This document shows, one piece after another, positions 42,928-50,108 of a DNA stretch of 51,113 bases. How positions within the stretch are numbered: the stretch's first letter is position 1; each line of letters starts with the position of its first letter. Source of the DNA: an uncultured Eubacteriales bacterium. GTDB taxonomy: Bacteria > Bacillota > Clostridia > Christensenellales > CAG-138. The notes under the pieces were generated by a model. That model made no database searches and was not told where the DNA came from. It saw only the letters and a program-made list of their open reading frames with translations. A program made the translations under genes and the position numbers. The stretch lies in contig UQXE01000011.1 in the NCBI GenBank assembly GCA_900544965.1, positions 1 through 51,113 of the forward strand, read 5' to 3'.

Positions 42928-43548
42928 CTATGGCCTGTAATAGCCGAATTCCTTTGTAATCACGTCCCCTCCATTATACGGCGTTTTCGTAGGTTTATGG
43001 ACATAAAGGCCCCCTAATCCCCACTTGGATACGAACAGTCCGGACGCCTTATTGTATACCACCGCGGAATGAGGCCGGTTGCCGTTGGAAGAAATATAAT
43101 AATCAACACTATCCCCGTTTTTTACGGACGCTGGGATCGTATTCGAAGCCTTGACAGAGGTTATCCAGTTCTTTCGGAACTTCGCGGGATTGTCAATCCA
43201 GTATCTATTGCTTGAACTATTGCTGTACCAGGCATAGGAGTGGCAATTATATTTGACCGTTGGGTTTCTTAAAACCGTTACTTGGAATTTGCTTTTCGCG
43301 CTATCGTTAATCAATTTTTTGTGTTGAGAGGAGAGCTCGCCGGAGATCCATTCATATGCAACGGCGCCGTTGGACAGAGTAACTATCCTGGTTCTTACGG
43401 TTATTCCAAAATTATTGTAAACGAAATCCCTCATTTGGGAATTGGTCATTACGGGGTTTGCGCTGCAGGCCATTAAAAGCGCTGTAAGAAATATAACTGA
43501 TAAAGCCAGGCAGAGCAGGCGAATGCCGCTATATCTTGAGTGCCGCAT
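42928..43548 (-). CDS. Lipoprotein with a papain-like/CHAP-type NCHSYAW fold
   Basis: The 206-residue protein has a lipobox ending LMAC (Cys near 28). The C-terminal part has YNCHSYAWY, then NGDSVDYYI, RPHSAVVY and SKWGLGGLYVH. This order (Cys, then His, then a W-G) recalls NlpC/CHAP-like amidases and a family of NCHSYAW proteins; the catalytic Cys-His pair is inferred. It may cleave peptides or wall stems. It starts one base inside the stop of the broken gene upstream (TAATG), so the two were made together. Confidence 0.7.
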   Translation of the reverse strand: MRHSRYSGIRLLCLALSVIFLTALLMACSANPVMTNSQMRDFVYNNFGITVRTRIVTLSNGAVAYEWISGELSSQHKKLINDSAKSKFQVTVLRNPTVKYNCHSYAWYSNSSSNRYWIDNPAKFRKNWITSVKASNTIPASVKNGDSVDYYISSNGNRPHSAVVYNKASGLFVSKWGLGGLYVHKPTKTPYNGGDVITKEFGYYRP

Positions 43549-44478
43549 TACAGCTCATCCCCTAAATACTCGGTTTTAAAATATGAGACTATATCTCCCA
43601 ATGCGGCGTCGCTTACGTCGTCGAGATTTAGCCTTCCCGTCTCGATATATGTTTTTACCGCTGCTGAACCATCTATAATTTGCGCAAAGCCGCTGTCATG
43701 CTTATATAAGCAGCTCAACCCCAAAAAGAGGGTCGTTGATATGGTATAGGTATCGGGGGGACCTTCAGCTATTTGTACGGCTTTATTATAACACTCAACC
43801 GCCAGCTCGCGGCTTTCCTGAGCCGTAAGCGTACCCAAGACGCTGTCCTGCGCAAGGACCATTTCCAAGTACTGAAAGCGGATAGTGCTGGAACGGTCGT
43901 CGGCAAGCAACTTGTCTAAATCAATGGATTTAGACAAGTCTATCAGACGGCCGCCGCTGTCCGCCCGTAAAGACAGCTCTTGCAGGCCATTGTAAGAGGA
44001 CGCCACATTTTCAAACCCCTCTTTGATGGTGTTAAAAAAGTACATATCGCTGAAAAAATTGTAATTCATACAGGTAAGAATAAGATCGTCAGTCGAAAGG
44101 GATTTAACGGACTCCTGTGGGATTTGGGATACCTCAAACATTTCTTCAATCTCAAGATTTCCCCATATTTCCCCATATTTCAGGCGTATCATAGGGATTT
44201 ATCTTCGAAACGTATTGCTTCCCAGACTTCTTTGCGTTTAAAAATCCGTCGGGAATTGGAAACCAAAAGTCCATCTCTTCAAGTTCGCTCAGGTAAACGT
44301 CGGGATCGCCTATATCCTCCGCCGCTTTATCCACACGCTCGGCATATGTTACATACGCCTTCCTGATCTCCGCTCCAAGGGCGGAGTTTCGGTTTGCAGC
44401 CAATACCCCCGCAAAAACCGATAGGGCGATTATTGCGCATAGCAACGTAATAATACTCCTTGATCTTAGGGTTTTCAT
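43548..44478 (-). pseudogene. Exported helical protein broken by a 10-bp tandem duplication
   Basis: Two minus-strand frames together form one protein. The first (44478 down to 44152) gives a signal peptide or anchor and ends after EIWGNMGKS. The second (from 44192 down to 43548) continues GEIWGNLEIEEMFEV to the end. The unit ATTTCCCCAT occurs twice plus a partial third (44157-44180). Removing one 10-base unit makes a single frame of about 307 residues reading EIWGNLEIEEM across the join. The restored protein resembles a clostridial family with the LSTDDLILTCMNY and FENVASSYNGLQEL blocks. ATG 44478 has AAAGGAGG. Reversible slippage is possible. Confidence 0.8.
44157..44180. repeat. 10-bp tandem repeat inside the broken gene
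   Basis: ATTTCCCCAT twice, plus ATTT. A change by one unit shifts the reading frame by one base. Confidence 0.95.
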
Positions 44479-44666
44479 ACGAGCCTCCTTTAAGTATTCA
44501 ATTTTGATATATTAAATAACGATTATATGTCAAGGTGCTTTAAACATAAGCCATTGGGTGCATATCAGTCGCTTGTCAACCTCCACGATTCATCATATGT
44601 TATATCCAATGCGCGCTATTGGATGAACATAGCATCCCCTATACTTACGGAACGCAGGATTTTCAT

Positions 44667-44984
44667 CTACTTCAAAAGCGTTTCCCATTCTCTTCTCCCA
44701 TACAGCATACGGACGATGCCGACCATCTCTGCCGCCTTATTCACGGTGTAGAACACCAGGTAATTATCTATCGGCAACAGCCGGATGCCCTTAAACGCCA
44801 GGTATTTGTCAGACACAACGCCATGACGCTCCGGCATTGTTCGCAGAGACATCATGGCGTCTTTAATTCTTCCCATCTGGTTCAGAGCCGTGACAGGCTC
44901 TTGCAGGTTGACGGCGATGTAGTCCACGATCTCTTCGAGGTCTGCATCGGCAACCTCAGAAATCATCACTTTGTACTCAATCAT
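44667..44984 (-). CDS. RelE/ParE-superfamily toxin
   Basis: The 105-residue protein has the compact RelE/ParE pattern: VMISEVADADLEEIVDYIAVNL, a helix with MGRIKDAMMSLRTMPERH, then GIRLLPIDNYLVFYTVN and VGIVRMLYGRREW. ParE toxins block gyrase and RelE toxins cut mRNA; this sequence cannot decide which. Its start overlaps the antitoxin gene by 8 bases. The pair lies between the frameshifted surface gene and the mobile region. Confidence 0.9.
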   Translation of the reverse strand: MIEYKVMISEVADADLEEIVDYIAVNLQEPVTALNQMGRIKDAMMSLRTMPERHGVVSDKYLAFKGIRLLPIDNYLVFYTVNKAAEMVGIVRMLYGRREWETLLK

Positions 44985-45243
44985 TTTTCAACCTGCTTTC
45001 GATACGGTCGAAGACATCGCCGGCCGGCTTGACCTTTCCCTTTTCGATGTCGTCTAAGCCTTTTTCGAGCATAGCATACAGCTCAAACTTTCCGACGAGC
45101 CTCTCATAGGTTTCGATGCTCATAACGGCAAGATCGCCGGCTCCATTTCTCGTGATATAAACCGGCTCATTGTATCTATGGCAGAACTCCGAAATCTCAT
45201 TGTATCTGTTTCTCAGGTCTGAACTTGGTCTAATGGCTGGCAT
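44977..45243 (-). CDS. Phd/YefM-type antitoxin
   Basis: The 88-residue protein has an N-terminal DNA-binding fold of the Phd/YefM/RelB class (AIRPSSDLRNRYNEISEFCHRYNEPVYITRNG, given in part) and a charged C-terminal tail that would wrap the toxin. The ATG at 45243 has GGTGGAGGTG upstream; a longer start upstream lies over that site. It probably represses its own promoter at 45274-45302. Confidence 0.88.
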   Translation of the reverse strand: MPAIRPSSDLRNRYNEISEFCHRYNEPVYITRNGAGDLAVMSIETYERLVGKFELYAMLEKGLDDIEKGKVKPAGDVFDRIESRLKND

Positions 45244-45273
45244 ACTGTTCACCTCCACCTTTATTATATCCAT

Positions 45274-45302
45274 ATTCTATCAAAATATAGATACGACGTC
45301 AA
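45274..45302 (-). promoter_or_regulatory. Promoter of the toxin-antitoxin pair
   Basis: On the minus strand: TTGACG, a 17-base spacer and TAGAAT, about 30 bases before the antitoxin ATG. Partly palindromic sequence lies over and upstream of it. Confidence 0.6.
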
Positions 45303-45446
45303 GCGGGATAGGGCCTCAAAATGGGCCTATAACGCTTTATTGCCTCATGATGAAGTTTAGGTATTCATTCTGGAAAAACGCCGCAGTTTGATGGTCTTAA
45401 ATCGGTTAGACGGCGTATTGCGCTCTGATTTTGGAGTGCAAAGCAA

Positions 45447-45467
45447 AAGCCTCCGCATGGGAGGCTT
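45447..45467 (-). terminator. Terminator of the DUF4160-DUF2442-HTH operon
   Basis: Stem AAGCCTCC (45447-45454) with GGAGGCTT (45460-45467); on the minus strand it ends with TTTT. Confidence 0.75.
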
Positions 45468-45468
45468 G

Positions 45469-45705
45469 CTATTCGGCCGGTTGGAGGCGTTCGGGAAGCG
45501 TCGGGTCAATCGCTATCATGGAAAGCAACCGGCAGGCCGGACCGCTTGGCATATTCCTTCCGCTTTCCCATGCCTCGACCGCCTTTTTAGATACGCCCAA
45601 GAACTCAGCAAGCGTCGTCTGGGTCATGTTGGCTGTTTTCCGGATAGCCTTTACTTCTTCGCCGTTATACTCCCTGACCGGTGCAATTCTACATTCGCTA
45701 CGCAC
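45469..45705 (-). CDS. Small XRE-type HTH protein
   Basis: The 78-residue protein has a lambda-repressor-like helix-turn-helix: VKAIRKTANMTQTTLAEFLGVSKKAVEAWESGRNMPSG, given in part. The GTG at 45705 was chosen because GGAGG lies about 7 bases before it, and it overlaps the DUF2442 stop by 8 bases. A longer frame to 45738 lies inside the DUF2442 gene and is unlikely. It probably regulates its own operon, as antitoxin-like HTH proteins do. Confidence 0.8.
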   Translation of the reverse strand: MRSECRIAPVREYNGEEVKAIRKTANMTQTTLAEFLGVSKKAVEAWESGRNMPSGPACRLLSMIAIDPTLPERLQPAE

Positions 45706-45964
45706 GGGTCGAACCTCCCTGCGGCCTCCCGTACTCATAGATCGTATCGCTGGGAAGGTCTATCCTGTCGTTCCAGAAAACGCATGTACGGCTAGCGTCG
45801 AGCTGCACATGATTAAACAGGCCGTGAATAGCTACCAAATCACGGTAGCTCTCGATTTGCCTGATGTCGTCCATCACGTCGTAAATGACCGCCTTTCCAT
45901 CATCGAACACGACGCTCAAGTTGTAGTCCGGTAACGGCTTAACCTCTCTGATGCGCGGTATCAT
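45698..45964 (-). CDS. DUF2442 protein
   Basis: The 88-residue protein has the DUF2442 pattern: PRIREVKPLPDYNLSVVFDDGKAVIYDV, then FNHVQLDASRTCVFWNDRIDLPSDTIYE. Such proteins usually pair with DUF4160 proteins, as here, and the pairs are suspected toxin-antitoxin or stress modules; the activity is unknown. The ATG at 45964 has AAGGAGGTG upstream. Confidence 0.87.
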   Translation of the reverse strand: MIPRIREVKPLPDYNLSVVFDDGKAVIYDVMDDIRQIESYRDLVAIHGLFNHVQLDASRTCVFWNDRIDLPSDTIYEYGRPQGGSTRA

Positions 45965-45977
45965 GCGGTTCACCTCC

Positions 45978-46232
45978 TTATTGCAACGGGGGCAGCTTCT
46001 TGAGATTTTGAGTGTTCCACATTTTCAAAAGCTCGCCCTGGTTTTTCCCCATCCACTCTTTCACCAACTCTTGGGCCTTCCTCGGAAGGTCGCCTTCGGT
46101 CATTTCCATTGTTCTTAAATCGAAAATGCCGATATGTTCTCCATAGAGCGCGTGAAGGTGGCTCGGTTCGTGTTCTTTCGGCTTGAAAAACATCTTTATG
46201 ATGATACCGTAAAATCGACTTATCTCAGGCAT
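45978..46232 (-). CDS. DUF4160 protein
   Basis: The 84-residue protein has the DUF4160 pattern: MPEISRFYGIIIKMFFKPKEHEPSHLHA, then IFDLRTMEMTEGDLPRKAQELVKEWM. The HEPSHLHA stretch with its histidines is typical. It is the first of three genes (DUF4160, DUF2442, HTH), with 13 bases to the next. The biochemical role is unknown. Confidence 0.87.
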   Translation of the reverse strand: MPEISRFYGIIIKMFFKPKEHEPSHLHALYGEHIGIFDLRTMEMTEGDLPRKAQELVKEWMGKNQGELLKMWNTQNLKKLPPLQ

Positions 46233-46280
46233 TATATCACTTCCTCACTTCATAGGATGGATTAATTTTCTATCATCATT

Positions 46281-46427
46281 CTACCCTATTGAGTAGGGTT
46301 TGTCAAGAGGTTTACCGAAGAGTTCTCGGTATTCTTCCTCATAGGTTTTCTTGTGGCCCTCCGGATTTTCGCGCCAAACCCACTCGTCATAGCGTGGTAG
46401 ATAAAGAGCTAACAGTCTATTAAGCAT
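46281..46427 (-). CDS. 48-residue protein of unknown function
   Basis: This tiny gene starts at ATG 46427 inside the stop region of the gene before it (8-base overlap), with GGAGAG upstream. The product is charged and aromatic (MLNRLLALYLPRYDEWVW, then KTYEEEYRELFGKPLDKP). A CCCTA/TAGGG hairpin at its end may terminate transcription. The overlap and ribosome site support it being real. No family was recognised. Confidence 0.6.
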   Translation of the reverse strand: MLNRLLALYLPRYDEWVWRENPEGHKKTYEEEYRELFGKPLDKPYSIG

Positions 46428-46611
46428 TGTCACTCTCCGTTTTCATAAGATGCTCAACCTGTATATCTCCATAAATACAAATAGCTTTTATAATGTTTCG
46501 ATACTCACGGGGATTTTGACGTTTGATTTTTGAAAGAACAGGTAACAAAATACTAGGTGATATATTGCACTCAGGATTTTTAACTGTATAGAGATCAATA
46601 ACTTGCGCCAT
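46420..46611 (-). CDS. 63-residue protein of unknown function
   Basis: The small protein has AGGAGGTG just before its ATG at 46611. It begins MAQVIDLYTVKNPECNI and is moderately basic, with a helical look (ILLPVLSKIKRQNPREYRNIIKAI). Its stop overlaps the following 48-residue gene, so the two are probably coupled. No family was recognised. It lies next to the decayed recombinase, so both may be cargo of that element. Confidence 0.6.
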   Translation of the reverse strand: MAQVIDLYTVKNPECNISPSILLPVLSKIKRQNPREYRNIIKAICIYGDIQVEHLMKTESDNA

Positions 46612-46667
46612 AAAAACACCTCCTCGTGCCTCTGTGGCGGGTCATAAGGAAGTAAATAGTTTAAGGA

Positions 46668-46699
46668 AGAACCGGCGTGGCGGAAGTCACGCCGGTTCT
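46668..46699 (-). terminator. Inverted repeat at the recombinase end
   Basis: A perfect 12-bp stem (46668-46679 and 46688-46699) overlapping the recombinase stop codon, followed on the minus strand by T-rich sequence. Confidence 0.65.
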
Positions 46700-48146
46700 G
46701 CTTGGTCTAGGGCGTCCCGTCCAATCTGGAGGGGGACGAGGATTTTGCCCACATAGGTAAAGTAGACCTCAATGGTGACGTGCTTTCTGCCGTTGATTCT
46801 CTCCGGGCTGTGTACCACGATCTTGCTGACCATCTCGTTGAGCAGGGCGGCGTCCAGCTCCTGGATTTCCATGTACCTGTCCACCAGCTCCAGAAACCTG
46901 CCCACGTCGGCAATCTGCCCGGCCTCGCTTACGACCTCCTGTTCCAGCGCGGTCGCAAGGCGGCTGATTTCCGCCTGTTCCTTCTCGTACTCCTGGGACA
47001 ATTTCAGATACCGGGCGTCAGTCAGCTTGCCCAGCACATTGTCCTCGTAAATGTGCTGGATAATCTTGTCCAAATCCTCCATGCGCCTGCGCGCCCCGGT
47101 GAGCGCCCTGCGCTTCTGCTCCAGCTCCGCCCTGCGGCTGGCCTCGTCCTGGGCCAGCATCTCCTGGGTGAAGTCCTCCCGGAACATCCGCACATAGGCC
47201 AGGGTTCGCTGAATGCAGGAAAGCACCAGCCGGTAGAGCACCTGTTCCCGGATGAAATGGATTTGGCAGGAGCCGGTGTTGCTCTTGTAGTTGGAGCAGA
47301 CAAAGTGATCCTGGCTGTCATCCTTGTAGGTGTTGCAGGTGCAAAAATACAGCTTGGCCCCGCAGTCCGCGCATCGGACAAGGCCGGAGAAAATGCTGGT
47401 CTTGCCTGTCTTGGTTGGCCTGCGCTTGTTGGCCCGGAGCGCCTGCACCCGTTCCCACTGGCCCCGCTCGATGATGGCGGGCTGGTTGTCCTCGAATACC
47501 CGCTGGTTCTCAACGGGGTTTTCCATCCGCTTTTTGAATTTCAGGGACTTGGTATAGGTCTTGAAGTTCACGGTACAGCCCGTGTATTCCCGCCGCTCCA
47601 GGATTTTGATAACCGCGCTGGAAGTCCATTGATACAGGTTGTCCGGTATGGCCCATCCCTTTTGCCGGGCGTTGTAGGCGGTGACGGTGAGTACCTTATC
47701 CGCCGTCAGGAGTTTTGCGATCTGCATAGGTCAAAAATGCGCCGTACTACCTGGGCGGCTTCCTCATCCACCACCCATTTCTTTTTGTCGTCCGGGTACT
47801 TGACATAACCATAGGGCGGTTGCTGGCGATGTGCTCCCCAGCCTCGCCCCGCAGCTTCACCACCGCCCGGATTTTCTTGCTGGTGTCCTTGGCGTAGTAG
47901 TCGTTAAAGACGTTCTTGAACACCGCGAAGTCGTTTTCCCCCTTGGCGCTGTCCACGTCGTCGTTTATTGCGATGAAGCGCACGTCGTAGGCGGGGAAGA
48001 TGAAATCCTGCAAGCGGCCCATGTAGGAATACTCCCAGCCCAGCTGGGACAGGTCCTTGACGATCAGCGCGGACACGCCGTAATCCTCCACATGCTTCAT
48101 CATCTCCAGGAAGCCGGGGCGGTTGAATAATGAGGTGTGATAGCGA
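46687..48146 (-). pseudogene. Decayed large serine recombinase
   Basis: The remains are in at least two frames. The 5' part (about 48146-47747) starts at SLFNRPGF and includes IVKDLSQLGWEYSYMGRL, AINDDVDSAKGENDF and YYAKDTSKKIRAV, but the N-terminal region with the catalytic serine is missing. A base lost near the NRPYGYVKY site shifts the frame. A few residues before QIAKLLTADKVL are deleted, and the 3' part (47727-46687) carries the recombinase domain, zinc ribbon (CADCG, CSNYK) and coiled coil. The usual LGR arginine is W. It belonged to the TnpX/TndX-like class. Confidence 0.85.
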
Positions 48147-48227
48147 TAGCGGCAAAAAGCTAATAAAATCAATGGTTTTGCGGACAGCGGATAGACAGGG
48201 AATGTGTTAAAAACTGAATACGCACAC

Positions 48228-48277
48228 AAACGGCGTTACCTTAACCCCTTTGGGGGAGAAAGTAACGCCGTTTTTTT
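48228..48277 (+). terminator. Terminator-like hairpin at the edge of the conjugative element
   Basis: Stem AAACGGCGTTAC (48228-48239) with GTAACGCCGTTT (48262-48273), then a T-run; a second small stem lies in the loop. It lies near the junction between the broken recombinase and the conjugation genes. Confidence 0.75.
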
Positions 48278-48306
48278 ATGCCCGCAGGAAAGGAGGTGCA
48301 GCCGGA

Positions 48307-48525
48307 ATGTATTTCACAAAGGGCAAGCAGCGGGCGTTTGAATTGCTCATGCAGCAGAAGCCGGGATTTGACCGCTATCAATCCGGTTGTGCCGGAGATG
48401 ATGAAGATTGCGGCACTTGCCGTTTCTACCGCCCCGGGTGGAAATATGAGTTTTGCGTTTTCAAAGAGTGTCCCTATTGCCCCGGCAAAAGGACGCGGAA
48501 AACGCACGCCAGCATGGACAAATAG
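48307..48525 (+). CDS. Small cysteine-rich protein of a conjugative element
   Basis: The 72-residue protein has six cysteines in the pattern SGCAGDDEDCGTCRFY, EFCVFKECPYCPG, which could bind zinc. It resembles the 'cysteine-rich VLP' proteins found near the replication gene of clostridial conjugative elements; this is recalled, not searched. The ATG at 48307 is 10 bases after AGGAGG; an upstream in-frame start is less likely. Confidence 0.65.
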   Translation: MYFTKGKQRAFELLMQQKPGFDRYQSGCAGDDEDCGTCRFYRPGWKYEFCVFKECPYCPGKRTRKTHASMDK

Positions 48526-48653
48526 ACGGGCAAAAGCCCTTGTGCCATGCGGCTTTGCAGACGCGAAAACGGCAAAGGGCATATTGCAATACCAAAACAG
48601 CCGAAAACGGCTTTCTAATTGTCCACGCATACCAAGAGAGGAAGTGAGGAAAT

Positions 48654-49598
48654 ATGGCAGTTTTCAGAGTGGAGCGAAATACGGGATATACCGTTATGAG
48701 CAACCACCACTTGCGAAACAAGGAATTGTCCTTAAAGGCAAAGGGCTTGTTGTCGCAAATGCTTTCGCTGCCCGAAGATTGGGATTATACCCTTGCGGGC
48801 TTATCCCATATCAACCGGGAGAAGATCGACGCAATCCGCGAAGCGGTAAAGGAACTCGAAAAAGCCGGATATATCGTGCGCAGCCGGGAGCGCGACGAAA
48901 AGGGACGCTTGCGGGGCGCAGATTACGTCATATACGAGCAGCCGCAGCCGCGAGAGCCGGAAGCAGCTACCAGCGGCGGACAGCCGCCTATATTGGATTT
49001 ACCTACATTGGAAAATCCAACATTGGATAATCCAACGTTGGAAAAACCTACGCAGGAAAAACCTACGTTGGAAAATCCAACGCAATTAAATAAAGATATA
49101 TTAAGTAAAGAACAATCAATTACTGATTTATCAAGTACCGATTCCATTCCTTTCCATTCCCTAAACCCCTTGCCCTTTGCGCATGGCGAAGCGGCTACGC
49201 CGCCGGAAAGGAAAAGAACGGAAGCGAAAAGCAATAGCGCAGTAGAGATTTACAGGGAGATTATCAAGGACAATATCGAATACGACCATCTCATTCAAAA
49301 CTGCAAAATTGACAAAGACCGTTTGGACGAGATTGTTGACCTTATGCTGGAAACCGTCTGCACAGCCCGAAAGACAATCCGTATTGCCGGGGACGACTAC
49401 CCCGCCGAATTGGTGAAATCCAAGTTTTTGAAGCTGAACAGCAGCCATATTGAGTTTGTTTTGGATTGCATGAGGGAGAACACAACCAAAGTGCGCAACA
49501 TCAAGCAGTATCTAAAAGCGGTGCTGTTCAACGCGCCGAGTACCATTGACAGCTACTATACCGCCCTTGTCAATCACGACTTATACGGCGGCGAATGA
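48654..49598 (+). CDS. Replication-initiator-like protein of an integrative conjugative element (DUF6017 type)
   Basis: The 314-residue protein has a winged-helix N-terminus typical of the plasmid/ICE replication proteins (FRVERNTGYTVMSNHHLRNKELSLKAKGLLSQMLSLP, given in part, then AIREAVKELEKAGYIVR). A low-complexity linker of [L/Q]-[E/D]-[N/K]-P-T repeats (about 117-143) follows. The C-terminal domain contains YREIIKDNIEYDHLI and ILDxx-like helices typical of this class. GGAAGTGAGG precedes the ATG. It is followed by pcfB and virD4-like genes, the usual order in Tn1549-type elements. Confidence 0.82.
   Translation: MAVFRVERNTGYTVMSNHHLRNKELSLKAKGLLSQMLSLPEDWDYTLAGLSHINREKIDAIREAVKELEKAGYIVRSRERDEKGRLRGADYVIYEQPQPREPEAATSGGQPPILDLPTLENPTLDNPTLEKPTQEKPTLENPTQLNKDILSKEQSITDLSSTDSIPFHSLNPLPFAHGEAATPPERKRTEAKSNSAVEIYREIIKDNIEYDHLIQNCKIDKDRLDEIVDLMLETVCTARKTIRIAGDDYPAELVKSKFLKLNSSHIEFVLDCMRENTTKVRNIKQYLKAVLFNAPSTIDSYYTALVNHDLYGGE
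49002..49086 (+). repeat. Pentapeptide tandem repeat in the replication protein
   Basis: About five 15-base units encode [L/Q]-[E/D]-[N/K]-P-T. Units differ at synonymous and near-synonymous positions. It is a coding linker, not a CRISPR. Confidence 0.85.
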
Positions 49599-49634
49599 GC
49601 ATAGCCGCACTTTACCGGGAAAGGAGTTGATACC

Positions 49635-50108
49635 TTGCAGGAGGAAGTAACCCAAAAAACGATTGCCCTATACGTCAAAGTGGGAAAAGGCGCGGCGCGG
49701 CTTACCGAACAGGCGTTACAGAAAGCAATCCAAAAGTTTTTGGAGCAGAAAAGCAAACCCGCGCATGGGAAACAGACCATGCGGCAGCTTATGAAGCAGA
49801 ACGCGGGTGTTTCCAACATCGAGATCACCGACAGCAATATTAAAGCCTTTGAGAGTACGGCGAAGAAATACAACATAGATTTTTCGCTAAAAAAGGTTAA
49901 GGGCGAGCAGACCCGTTACCTTGTGTTTTTCAAAGGCCGGGACGCGGACGTTATGACCGCAGCGTTTCAAGAGTTTTCCGCAAAGAAGCTGAACCGGGAG
50001 AAAAAGCCCTCTATCCGCAAAGCCCTTGCCGCTGCAAAGGACAAGGCGAAGCAGCTTAACGCCGCCCGCGACAAGGTAAAGAAAATGGACAGGGGGCGCG
50101 AGATATGA
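49635..50108 (+). CDS. pcfB: PcfB-family (DUF3801) relaxosome protein
   Basis: The 157-residue protein has the PcfB pattern: EEVTQKTIALYVKVGKGAARLTEQALQKAI, then TMRQLMKQNAGVSNIEITDSNIKAFESTAKKYNIDFSLKK (both given in part), and a basic C-terminal coiled tail. PcfB is an accessory protein of the relaxosome in conjugative transfer and helps join the relaxase to the coupling protein. The TTG start at 49635 has AAAGGAG upstream. Its stop overlaps the virD4-like start. Confidence 0.87.
   Translation: MQEEVTQKTIALYVKVGKGAARLTEQALQKAIQKFLEQKSKPAHGKQTMRQLMKQNAGVSNIEITDSNIKAFESTAKKYNIDFSLKKVKGEQTRYLVFFKGRDADVMTAAFQEFSAKKLNREKKPSIRKALAAAKDKAKQLNAARDKVKKMDRGREI

Noticed and set aside
46780..47808. 342-codon plus-strand open frame opposite the recombinase remnant
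   Set aside because: The minus strand reads as a large serine recombinase with recognised domains; this is its GC-rich antisense shadow.
48278..49030. 250-codon plus-strand open frame
   Set aside because: It runs out of phase across the cysteine-rich gene and the replication protein, both with better signals.
49002..49086. Short tandem repeats as CRISPR
   Set aside because: They are in-frame codons of a pentapeptide linker, with 15-base periodicity and no spacers.
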